Source: Asparagopsis taxiformis
Lineage: Eukaryota > Rhodophyta > Florideophyceae > Bonnemaisoniales > Bonnemaisoniaceae
Assembly: GCA_030407315.1 (NCBI GenBank)
Contig: JALQPE010001840.1
Span: 1-64,000, forward strand
Reading direction: 5' to 3'
DNA length: 64,000 nucleotides
A program made the position numbers and the translations under genes. This document shows positions 42,575-51,675 of this stretch, one piece after another. The notes under the pieces are model-generated. The model did no database searches. It saw only the letters and a program-made list of their open reading frames with translations, and was not told the DNA's origin. Every line of letters begins with the position of its first letter. Within the stretch, counting starts at the first letter, position 1.

Positions 42575-43333
42575 TCAGCCCTTGTTCAACATGGACATCG
42601 TCATCATCATCAAGCCACGAAACAAGCCGACGACATACTTGCACAACAACACTTCATCGCTCCACGGCGGCACGCCATCCGTCCTCTTCCTCACCTGTCT
42701 CAAATCGGGGCCTCTGTACCAATAAAACACATAGGCCATGTCTCGGGTATCCAAAAGCTGCGAAATCTCTCTCTGATCCACATGCATTCTCACGCAGCAT
42801 TTGCGGCCGCGCTTGAGCGCAGCCGCCTTGACGGGGCGGCGTTTCTCCACGCGCACGCGCTTCTTCACCACACGCTGCTCACACGCGTGGAGCACGGGGC
42901 GGTCGCGCACGACGCGACGCGCGACAAGGTCGAGGGCGTGGTAGCCGCGCTCGTGCACGCAAAAGGCGACGAGAGCGAGGGGGGGTTTGAACACGCCGAT
43001 GGAGTTCCACAGGGCGTTTGCGGCGTCGTCAACGCTGCGCATGACGACGATAGCGCAGAAGGCGCGTCGACGCACGGCGGAGAGACGGACGACGAAGCGG
43101 GCGGCGGTGTAGCCGGTCGCGTGGCGGAATAGCTCGTGCAGACGGTGGGCATCGTGCAGCGCGGCGGTGATACCCTCGAGCACGAGCAACGGCACGTGAG
43201 CGATGCAAAGTACACAGACGGTTTGTTGCGATATGGCAGCGATTGGCGCGTGCTGATCGCAACAATGCACGGTGATTTGCGTCGTTTCAAGCGCAATTTG
43301 TACGGCATGCGCTGCGTGGTGACGACATGACAT
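42575..43333 (-). CDS. Hypothetical protein, 252 aa; weak CGI121/TPRKB resemblance
   Basis: The longest plausible frame between the DUF2235 and methyltransferase genes. The segment VPLLVLEGITAALHDAHRLH...AIVVMRSVDDAANALWNSIG...LALVAFCVHE has the hydrophobic spacing of the KEOPS subunit CGI121/TPRKB (a L/V-rich strand, then S-x-x-x-x-I-x-x-A-L-x-x-F/I-G, then strand), but the diagnostic MKTRTL-type segment is absent. A basic region follows (VVKKRVRVEKRRP), then YVFYWYRGPDLRQVRKRTDG. Overlapping frames on both strands are also open because of high GC, so the strand itself is uncertain. Start not established. Confidence 0.35.
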   Translation of the reverse strand: MSCRHHAAHAVQIALETTQITVHCCDQHAPIAAISQQTVCVLCIAHVPLLVLEGITAALHDAHRLHELFRHATGYTAARFVVRLSAVRRRAFCAIVVMRSVDDAANALWNSIGVFKPPLALVAFCVHERGYHALDLVARRVVRDRPVLHACEQRVVKKRVRVEKRRPVKAAALKRGRKCCVRMHVDQREISQLLDTRDMAYVFYWYRGPDLRQVRKRTDGVPPWSDEVLLCKYVVGLFRGLMMMTMSMLNKG

Positions 43334-43763
43334 GGCGGTGGCGACGACGCATTGCCGGGGAGCTTGCGGCGCTCGCGGACGGATGATGTGTTGATGGGTC
43401 GAAGTTGCGTGACAGTGTGCTGCATTTTGTGCCGCGCGATGTGTCGGAGATGTGTTGCGTATGATTGGACTGGACGTTGTTTACAGATGGAATGCAATTG
43501 GATGCGATTGATGGCCACTTGTCGATCTGCAGTTGGTGAGCGCTCTGGGTCATGGACACGAGGCACGCGTGTAAGCATTACACGATACGATCGCTGGTAG
43601 GACATGCGGGGCAATATACGTGTACACGTAACAAAACAAGACAGACTGTCCAAATCGACGTGTCATTTCTCTAAACAGACGATTATGCGCAAAGCGAATA
43701 TGCATGTGCTAACTTGGCGACGAATACCAATACACGAGTAGTACACGACACAATGCGTGCAAA

Positions 43764-44378
43764 ATGTCGTCGTCAACACACGCTATGGACCCGCCGCAAC
43801 TACCGACACTGCCCATCGTGACGCAGCTGACGCAACTCGTCGAAGCGGCGTTGACGACGCGCAAGGGCGTGTCGTCGATGCACATGCTGCTCGACACGCC
43901 GATGAATCTATCGGCATGGGCGACCAAGCTCGCGGCGAGCTCGATCAGTACGACGGGACCGACGACAGGCGCCAATGTGCGACAGGTCGCGTCGCTCGCG
44001 CAGCTCGACTGCAAGTTTGACGTCGTGGTATCGTTGTTCGTCGCGACGACCATCGTCACCGACGAGCATGCCGCAGACTATTTCGACCGTCTCGCTACGC
44101 TCGCGTCGCCCGGCGCTCTCCTCCTCGTCGCCGACTGGCACGTCGCTTGTCGACAGGACCGTCTGCGCACCATCGGCTTGTGGAGCGCGTGCGTGCAGCG
44201 CGAGAGCGATGCGCGCTGGCTGGACAGGGTGTGGGGAGAACTGCGACCCAGGGATGAGGAATTGGTGCTGGAGTTTTTGCAATTGGCCGGGTTCAAGACG
44301 GTGACCAAGTTGTTTCAGTTGCTCGTTTATGGCGTGTGGATGGCGGAGAGGGGCGAGGACGACCCGTTTGAATATTGA
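43764..44378 (+). CDS. Short SAM-methyltransferase-like protein, degenerate cofactor motif
   Basis: 204 codons. The C-terminal half fits class I methyltransferases of the CmoA-like type: FDVVVSLFVATTIV, LASPGALLLVADWH, a helical insert, then LQLAGFKTVTKLFQLLVYGV. At the place of motif I (hydrophobic-D-x-G-x-G-x-G) the protein reads MLLDTPMNLSAW, so the glycines are gone. At 204 residues it is shorter than usual. It may be a non-catalytic homologue or bind its cofactor differently. A second methyltransferase-like gene follows in the same orientation 0.4-0.5 kb downstream. Confidence 0.6.
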   Translation: MSSSTHAMDPPQLPTLPIVTQLTQLVEAALTTRKGVSSMHMLLDTPMNLSAWATKLAASSISTTGPTTGANVRQVASLAQLDCKFDVVVSLFVATTIVTDEHAADYFDRLATLASPGALLLVADWHVACRQDRLRTIGLWSACVQRESDARWLDRVWGELRPRDEELVLEFLQLAGFKTVTKLFQLLVYGVWMAERGEDDPFEY

Positions 44379-44779
44379 TTGGGGAGAAAAAATGAAATAT
44401 TTTCAACATAGAATAAAAATGGGAAATTTAATTGGGACAAGTATTATCGCCAAGTTTCGTAATTGTATATAGTGACGCAAGTGTCGAGTCATCCAACTCG
44501 ATATACCGGAAAGCGATCACAAGTCGCGATGTGACGTATGTTGCCTGCTAAAAGCCTCATGTCCCACGTACCGTTTGTATGATGCTCCCGCTCCATCCAA
44601 ACCGACTATACACATGCAATAAAACCGGCATGCACACAAGACTCACTCATCCCCAAACATCCTTCCCAGCCACCGCTCCAGCCGACACTGTCCGCTGCTT
44701 AACGATCCCCGCTATCCAGCACCTGCTCGACCGCAGCTGACAACGCCAAATTCCCGAGCGCTTGTTGGCCACATCAGCA

Positions 44780-45762
44780 ATGCACCGCAAACCGACACCG
44801 ACACCGACACCCGCCCCCGACCCCAGGCGCCACTCGTGGTATCATCATGCGAGCAACCCACCCCCATCGCGCCGCCGCTTCCCCTCCCTACGCCAGCATG
44901 TCCGTCAAACAGCACCCCCGCTTCGCTTTCCTGCGCTTCGCCCCACGTCTCGTCTGCGAAATCCTCGCCGTCGCCGTCGTGTTCCGCTATCTCCAGCGTC
45001 CCCGTCCGCCGCACAACCCCGCTGCTGCGGCCCCGGCTGTCGCCAGACCCTTTCCCAGGCCGCCGCACACTACGACGTAGCCTACTTTGAGTGGCAGACC
45101 AAGCTCGGGCTGGAGAAGGCGCAATCGAATGATTTCAACACTTTGTTTGCTGTGTCCCCGAATGATACCGTGGCCGACCTCGGCGCTGGCGGTGGGTACG
45201 TTTTCTTTCTTTCTTCTGCCTGCAAATTTGTACGCGCACTCCGCCCCCGTGACTAGCTCACTGACTCCAACGTCCTCTCTGTAGACATATTCTCGCAACA
45301 CTCAACGCAAAGCGCAAGATTGCCGTGGAATTGAACGACTATGCGCGCCGCCAGATTAAGCGCAAGTATCCTGATATTGAATCGTTCCGCTTTGTGGAGG
45401 ATTTGGCCGACCAGTCGGTGGACATTTTCTATTCTACTAGTGTCATAGAACATATTGAATGTCCGCTCACAGAATTGACCGAGCTCTATCGAAAGGTGCG
45501 CCCCGGCGGACGGTTCATTGTCGGTATCAAGAACGAGGGCGTCCAGTATCTGCGAGAGTATAGAACCGGTGACAAGGACATGCATCTGTACACATGGAAT
45601 GCACTGTTGCTCGGCAATCTCGTCGCATCGGCCGGCTTTCGTGTGGAGAGGGTTCTACCGGAGAGGGACCGTGCGTCACAAACCGCTAAAACATGGAATG
45701 AATCGCATGTAGCTTCCTATCATGCTTTCATCTATCATTGGGTCTTTGCTGTCAAGGATTAA
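44780..45762 (+). CDS. Class I SAM-dependent methyltransferase, one intron
   Basis: Exon 1 ends at 45195 and exon 2 starts at 45285. The 89-bp intron has a GTACG donor and a pyrimidine-rich CTCTCTGTAG acceptor. Splicing joins motif I across the junction as VADLGAGGGHILATL, followed by KIAVELNDYARRQI (acidic residue of motif II), DIFYSTSVIEH and KVRPGGRFIVGI. This is a complete Rossmann methyltransferase. The target is unknown. The start is unsettled: the frame is open from ATG 44780 through a Pro/Arg-rich stretch. In another frame, ATG 44898 begins a more protein-like signal-anchor sequence (RFAFLRFAPRLVCEILAVAV), which would need a frame change to join. The gene converges on FANCI with 11 bp between the stops. 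Confidence 0.75.
45196..45284 (+). other. Spliceosomal intron of the methyltransferase gene
   Basis: GTACG...CTGTAG, 89 bp, interrupting the glycine-rich SAM motif. The reading frame and the motif are both restored on removal. Confidence 0.85.
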
Positions 45763-45773
45763 CTCGTGTACGC

Positions 45774-48700
45774 CTATGCCTCGTCTAATGGTGCGATAAA
45801 ATCTTCCAGATCGGCATAGTTATCATCCCCATCTTCACCGTGTAACCACTCATCAATGTGCCGATTTCTACTACGCACCCGTTGTTTCTTGCGCGGATAT
45901 ATCGCCGCGCGAACCTCTTCCTCGCCGTCTTCGACACTCGGTCCGTTGCGACGTTTTGCGCAGATGCGCAGCAACGAGGCGTGCAATTCTTTCACTGTCT
46001 CGTCGTTCGCACTTGCTGTTTGTAGATTTGCTATGGCAACCTCGACTGTTTCAATGTTACAGCCACGTCTAGATATCACGCCATTTTGTAAACTATCTAC
46101 ACATGCATTGGTGTAAAGCAATGTGACAATTGTCGGCAACATTTCCATCATCCGGCCAGCAACTTTCTTCTCAGATGCATCTCCAATCTGTCGTACCATC
46201 ACTTGGGATATTTCGCACAACATGTGCACAATCTTCACGCCCTTTCGTCTCAACACCAACGGCCATCTTGGTTCATGTCTCGCAGCATAGTCGCTTTCGA
46301 AAAAGGCACAACACGTGCGTAAAACATTTGCAATAATTTCATTTTCAGCCAAAATATTTCCCGCTTCCTCTAAAATTTCACTCAGCATCGACTCGACATA
46401 CGCCACGCAAACCGTCAATGCCACCACCGCCGCTTCGTTCGACTCGTTCAGACACAATCCTTTCACCGCATTTCCATCCATCGCATCCTCTTCCACGCGC
46501 GATCTCACGCATCCCTCATCCCCCACATCTGCATCCGCCCGCTCCCAATCGACAGCCTCGGCGATGATATCCTCGTCAAATTGCGAAACGTGCAATTGCC
46601 GCGATTCATCTCCGCAAAGCACATCGTCATTTCCGAGCCATTCGATCACATCACACGCAAATCGCACGCCGTCGTCCCGCTCGCATGTCTTGAAAACCAA
46701 CCCGACCATCGGCCTGAGCACTCTCGAATGCGCGATACAATACTCACGTAACAGACCCAGCATACTGTCTTTCACAATGCTGCGTACCGCCATTCCCTCA
46801 TCCCCATCGTTATCGCGGTCCAGCAGACAGCTCATAACCTCCAGATAGGCTATTGTGAGCCGTGTTGTCAAACTATTCTCAAATTCAATGCGAAGCAGAC
46901 GTGTTAGATCCTGCATCACACAAACATGCATATCATCTGCTTCTGAGGCTTCAGGTTGGCTTCCGCGACGAGATTCACGTGCCATCATGTGTTGCACGAC
47001 CTTCCATGCGTTGATTGACGCGTCTGTTGTCACGATTTTCACGACGAGTTGCAGCGCGCATTGGCGTATCGACAAACGCAAACTTGTGCTTGTCTTGCGC
47101 AGATGCGATTCGACGAGCGCTTCTTTCGCTTCATTGTCCGCAACTAGACGATGCATCGATTCGGGAAACGCCTCCTGCAGACGATCATCAATTGTGCGAT
47201 TGTCATCGCTCACCATTTTGTCTGTACGGTCACGAGCACTTGTCAAGGTTGAATTAACGGCGCTATCTACAAGCGGACAACTCGAGATGAAACATGCGAT
47301 AATGACATCGATACTTTTCACAATGTCGGCGACGGTAGCTGCGCGTGTGTCATTCCTTTCATTCACGGTGAAACAGGATAGTACAACGTGCAAGAGTTCA
47401 GATCGAACCACAACGGTCGCCAAATTCTCCTCACATTGTTCCAATTTGCGCAAAATCGAAAGCAACGATTCGATGCCGTTCACACCGCCGTCCACCCGGC
47501 TCTGAAGTTTGACGCCTTCCAAACCAGACAGTGCAACTTCGCGAGACGTCATGGTTTGAAGCAATTGTTCGCCAATTTCAGTGGGTGCGATACCCCGTGA
47601 CTCGGATTGTCGTGTTTGTTTGTGCTTGGGAAGCAGATAGTCGCGCAGAATGAGTGTAAAAGCGTATGGCGTCACAAAGTCGCTCAGTGAATCGATTTGA
47701 ATGCTGATTACGGTTTCGAACAATGTGCTCAGAAATGCGATACGTGAGCACACAGATGCGTCGCACATCTCGTGCAGACTGCATGCATCGCGTACGGCTC
47801 CGTTAGAGTCGGACAGGTAGGAGATTAGATTGCACAGAAATGCGTCTGCCTTTTTGTTTCTGACTCGTAGTTGCGAACAGAAGTGCAACAGTAGCGGATA
47901 TGGATCACGCGGCTGTGTTTCGGCATGGAATTCGTGAAGACATTTGGTGAAATTCATCCTAGCCTCACTCGAAGGTTGCGATGGGTCATGTTCCGTGCCC
48001 ATGATCCAAATGCGCTCCAAAACGCAATCGAACAATCGCGTGACACGCGCCGAAAACGATGCAGCTGGTTTGGCCAGATGGAGCAGCAATGATATCAAAT
48101 GAGACCTGACGTACATATCCGACGCCTTTATCATCATTGTCAACGTATCACACACCTCTGCAACGGTATCATCCGGCACGTTGCGCTGTGCAATGACAGT
48201 GAGAAAAGCTGAACACGCGACGCGTTGTAATTTGCGTGAGCGTGAAGTGGAGATTTTGCGAAGAAAGAGCATGAGATCGTCATGTAAACTCGGGGTCATA
48301 ACCGCTACGGGAACAATCGCGTTAACGATACGACAATCCACATGCGGTGACATGAATTGTACAAAGCCGAACCAATTTGTCAGCGCCGACTTGAACTCCA
48401 TTAAAATATAAACCGACGACGCATCATCCGTCAATGCTTGAAACAACAACGCAAAAGATTCTAGTACATAGCTCGGCGGCGCCGATGCCGATATGGCAGC
48501 AAGAATCGACTCGAGAATTCGCTCGCGACACGGCGCAATCCAGACGAAGACCTGGACCAACAATTTCTGCGCGGCGCCTCGAAGACGAGTATCGGTCGTC
48601 CACATTTGACTCTCCAGAAAATCAGCGATACAATCACTGCGACACGCCATTTCCGCAAGTGTTATACATCGAATCCAAACGGCTTGTCGCACGTCACTGC

Positions 48701-49607
48701 AGGCCGACGACGACGCTGACGCGACGACGCCCGTCTGGTATGCAACGGAATCAGCTGCGTCATTTCGTAACAAACGACGTAATATGTCATGCACATCGGT
48801 TCGATCTTTCTCACACGACGCCGATCGAAGCAGTGTGAACAACATCGCTAAATGACAATGGCCCATTTTGACGCGACGAGATATCGCTGTCTGCATCGCT
48901 GATAAAACACGCATACAGATCTGCGCATATTCGGCATGCAAAACTTCCAAAACCGGTAGCAACGCTTCGCATGATTCCACGCGTCCGAAAACATCCACCA
49001 CCAATCCAGCAAACCATCCCACGCGTTCACTACCGCTCTTCTCCGTCGCCAAACCGGCCAGAACGGCGCGTAGAAAGCGCGGCAATTGTTCAGATGTCAA
49101 CTCCGATACCACTGCGGACACCCAATTTCGAAACCTGCGATCATCATCATCGACAAAACACGCGCCACCTTCCAGAGCTGCAACCACAACCTCCGCGCTA
49201 CATCCGCTCGTGCTCGCACTACAAACGCGCCACACAGAGCGCCAGACGCGACGCGACAGACGATGTGCGCGCGTTCCGCCAATATCCAGCGCGCTGCGCG
49301 CCAGATGGATGAGAACGGACGCGTGTTGAACGGCGTGTCGTGCCGCAGCATCCGCGTACACGATGGACGCGCAGCGTGCTATGTCGGACACGCGTGCATA
49401 ACGTGTCAATAGTTCATCGCGAGCTTGGCGACGTAATTGTAATTCAAGTTCCGTGTGTAGATCGGTGTGCGAGAGACGAGCGACTGCTACGAGCAATTGT
49501 GGACGCGACGATGCTGTTTGGAAATGCGCTTGAAGATGGGCGTGCGCCTGTCGTCGTGACAGAGCTGACAATTGAACATTGAGAGGGTGTTCGGTAGTTG
49601 ATGGCAT
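45774..49607 (-). CDS. FANCI: Fanconi anemia group I protein homologue (FANCI)
   Basis: One uninterrupted frame of 1277 codons from ATG 49605-49607, close to the ~1300 residues usual for FANCI. It is an all-helical solenoid. Residues ~340-475 match the family in order (RGAAQKLLVQVFVWIAPCRE, FGFVQFMSPHVDCRIVNAIV, SLHDDLMLFLRK, ACSAFLTVIAQR). The C-terminus has a basic nuclear signal (PRKKQRVRSRNRHIDEWL) and an acidic GEDGDDNYADLEDF tail, like the EDGE-type end of FANCI. FANCI pairs with FANCD2 as a DNA clamp at interstrand crosslinks and is controlled by monoubiquitination. In my by-eye alignment the residue at the animal ubiquitination lysine is Arg (KLQRVACSAF, ~462), with a Lys three residues before. 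Confidence 0.82.
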   Translation of the reverse strand: MPSTTEHPLNVQLSALSRRQAHAHLQAHFQTASSRPQLLVAVARLSHTDLHTELELQLRRQARDELLTRYARVSDIARCASIVYADAAARHAVQHASVLIHLARSALDIGGTRAHRLSRRVWRSVWRVCSASTSGCSAEVVVAALEGGACFVDDDDRRFRNWVSAVVSELTSEQLPRFLRAVLAGLATEKSGSERVGWFAGLVVDVFGRVESCEALLPVLEVLHAEYAQICMRVLSAMQTAISRRVKMGHCHLAMLFTLLRSASCEKDRTDVHDILRRLLRNDAADSVAYQTGVVASASSSACSDVRQAVWIRCITLAEMACRSDCIADFLESQMWTTDTRLRGAAQKLLVQVFVWIAPCRERILESILAAISASAPPSYVLESFALLFQALTDDASSVYILMEFKSALTNWFGFVQFMSPHVDCRIVNAIVPVAVMTPSLHDDLMLFLRKISTSRSRKLQRVACSAFLTVIAQRNVPDDTVAEVCDTLTMMIKASDMYVRSHLISLLLHLAKPAASFSARVTRLFDCVLERIWIMGTEHDPSQPSSEARMNFTKCLHEFHAETQPRDPYPLLLHFCSQLRVRNKKADAFLCNLISYLSDSNGAVRDACSLHEMCDASVCSRIAFLSTLFETVISIQIDSLSDFVTPYAFTLILRDYLLPKHKQTRQSESRGIAPTEIGEQLLQTMTSREVALSGLEGVKLQSRVDGGVNGIESLLSILRKLEQCEENLATVVVRSELLHVVLSCFTVNERNDTRAATVADIVKSIDVIIACFISSCPLVDSAVNSTLTSARDRTDKMVSDDNRTIDDRLQEAFPESMHRLVADNEAKEALVESHLRKTSTSLRLSIRQCALQLVVKIVTTDASINAWKVVQHMMARESRRGSQPEASEADDMHVCVMQDLTRLLRIEFENSLTTRLTIAYLEVMSCLLDRDNDGDEGMAVRSIVKDSMLGLLREYCIAHSRVLRPMVGLVFKTCERDDGVRFACDVIEWLGNDDVLCGDESRQLHVSQFDEDIIAEAVDWERADADVGDEGCVRSRVEEDAMDGNAVKGLCLNESNEAAVVALTVCVAYVESMLSEILEEAGNILAENEIIANVLRTCCAFFESDYAARHEPRWPLVLRRKGVKIVHMLCEISQVMVRQIGDASEKKVAGRMMEMLPTIVTLLYTNACVDSLQNGVISRRGCNIETVEVAIANLQTASANDETVKELHASLLRICAKRRNGPSVEDGEEEVRAAIYPRKKQRVRSRNRHIDEWLHGEDGDDNYADLEDFIAPLDEA

Positions 49608-50115
49608 TGTGATCAAGCCACGACCAGGCAGGGTATGTCGCGGATTGGGATCAATTTATTTGGCGGGAATTTATGATGCCGCAATTTTCAACTGTTTTTG
49701 GGTTTCAGGAAGGCTGATCTTACGGAGGTGAAGGGGTGATGTACCCTTAGCACCAGAACACTTGAACTTACGTTCCAGACGGAATGGACTCTTAGGGCCT
49801 TTCCATAGGTTTTGCACGAAAACGTGCATGAACGTCAACGAGCTTGAACGCTCATAATTTGGCCAGTTATGCGGTCTCTTTAATAATAAACGTCGTAAGC
49901 AATATATTGATCGTGAACGTATGAGAACGTAAGGCGAAAGACACTTGGCGTTGAGTGGGAGGGTGGTCACTGCAAGTTCTCTCCGCGGTGATGTCAGTAT
50001 CCTGTGCAACAAAACAGCATGTGTGGATGTAGTTGCAGGATACTGAAAACAAACAGTATGGCAACTGTATCCATGTATGGTACAGTAGAAAAAGATGAGA
50101 TAAACATTGCTGCCG
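49608..50115. other. Region between FANCI and the Harbinger transposase
   Basis: FANCI upstream region and the possible left end of the Harbinger element. TTAGGGCCTTTCCATAGG at about 49792 looks like a TTA target site followed by a Harbinger-type GGGCC terminus. I could not find its inverse on the far side of 53292. Confidence 0.4.
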
Positions 50116-51486
50116 ATGAACTGCACATACTATGGTCAATGTTCCGTTGTTGGTACTAAACCAGGCTTTCGTCCGACACTCAGGCACATCATGGAGCTTT
50201 CCCAGACAAGTTTGATATTATCAGAAAATGAATTCGAAGATAATGGCGAAGACGATATTCTCTTCCTTCGTTTCTTGTGGTACGGGCTTCAACACCGACG
50301 GGCATGGAGTGCAGCAAATTCACGAAATATTCAAAGGACGACTGGCAAACTACCGCGCTTCCGAATACTTTCTTTCCAATATGTAACAAGTATGCTGAAT
50401 GAGAGAGAGTTCTGCACAACATTCCGAGTCTCCCGTACTAGTTTTCAAAACCTTTTGAGTATGGTGGAAGAGTATCAGAATGATGGAGAAACGGAAAAAT
50501 GTATGGCTTACTACGAAGTACCCTTGGATATATGTTTGGCTATTACACTTCGTATGTTAGCAGGAGGAAGCTACTTGGATTTAAAACTGTGCTACCGGAT
50601 TGGAAAGAGTGCAGTTAACAAGCTATTACACAAAATGTGTGAGCAGCTGATGGAAGTTCTTCCCCTTGAAGGGCTTCCTGGAGATATAAAAGAGCTGGAA
50701 ACACTATCGTATAACTTCAAAGCGTCACGAAGAAAAGTGAACCCATTGACGGGCTGTGTCGGTGCATTACATGGCATCTCCGTGAAAATAGCTAAGCCAC
50801 ACGTGGAAGAACGTCCAGCAGCCTACTATTTTAGGAAAGGATACTACGCATTGCCAGTGCAGGCATTAGTGGATGCAGATTACCGTTTCAGATCATATTC
50901 TGCTCGCTGTGTGGGGTCAACCCACGACGCTCTAGCTCACTCCGTGTCTGGACTTGCAGAACACATACAGAATGGCGGGATACCAATGGAATTCTGGATA
51001 TGTGGTGACGAAGCGTAACTTTGTAGCGAATGGCTTATAACACCATATCCCAAATCACAAAGCGGTGAAAAGGAAGAGAATTTCAACTACTTCTTATCTT
51101 CAAACAGGGTGCACGTAGAACAAGCGTTTGGAAATTTAACAGCTCGATGGAGAGTGCTCAAGTCTGGATTGGAGTTTTCTCTACAAAGAAACTCTCGAAT
51201 TATATGCTTATGCATGAAGCTTCAGAACTTCTGCATTGATAATTATGATAGAGTAGCGCATCATAATGAGAGGACGGTTTCAGAGCTTGCGATGCTCTCT
51301 GCGGAAATTGATCTCAGGAAATATGAATGTAGAACACTAGAACAAGATCAGATGGGTGTAGGGCAGTCGAGGCCAGGGAGTTCAAGGGTTGCTTTGGCGA
51401 AAAGAGATTTGCTCAGAGATCTCGTCTGGGCTAGTGGCTGTAGACGTCCAGAAGAATTCATCGAATCTATTGTTGACAGCGGATAA
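50116..51486 (+). pseudogene. PIF/Harbinger (HARBI1-like) transposase with a nonsense codon and a lost catalytic residue
   Basis: One frame runs 50116-51486, broken only by TAA at 51016-51018. Before the stop: a helical N-terminus, CLAITLRMLAGGSYLDLKLC, then the DDE domain with GCVGALHGISVKI, YALPVQALVDADYRF, GSTHDALAHS and WICGDE. After the stop the same frame gives EWLITPYPKS, NFNYFLSSNRVHVEQAFGNL and RWRVLKSGLEFSL. In Harbinger transposases the first catalytic Asp lies in G-A-x-D-G; here that residue is His. The other acidic residues (VDADY, RVHVEQAFG) remain. Both lesions point to an inactive transposase. It converges on the companion gene at 51676. Confidence 0.88.
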
Positions 51487-51675
51487 ATGGAGTAAACGTC
51501 CTCAGATCCTTTTAAAGAAATCTTACCAACTGGGTGATAGCATTGATGGAATAAATTTGATACAAACATGGTTTCTAAAAGCGATTGATATGAATGAACT
51601 ATATGCTTTCAACTTTAGAACAGACGAGAAGGACATTACATCGTAACAAAGTAGAGAATCATAAACCTTTCTAAC

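Noticed and set aside
42865..43653. 262-codon minus-strand ORF
   Set aside because: Its Ser/Pro/Cys/Thr-rich composition is typical of a shadow frame of GC-rich DNA. The neighbouring frame at 42575-43333 is more protein-like.
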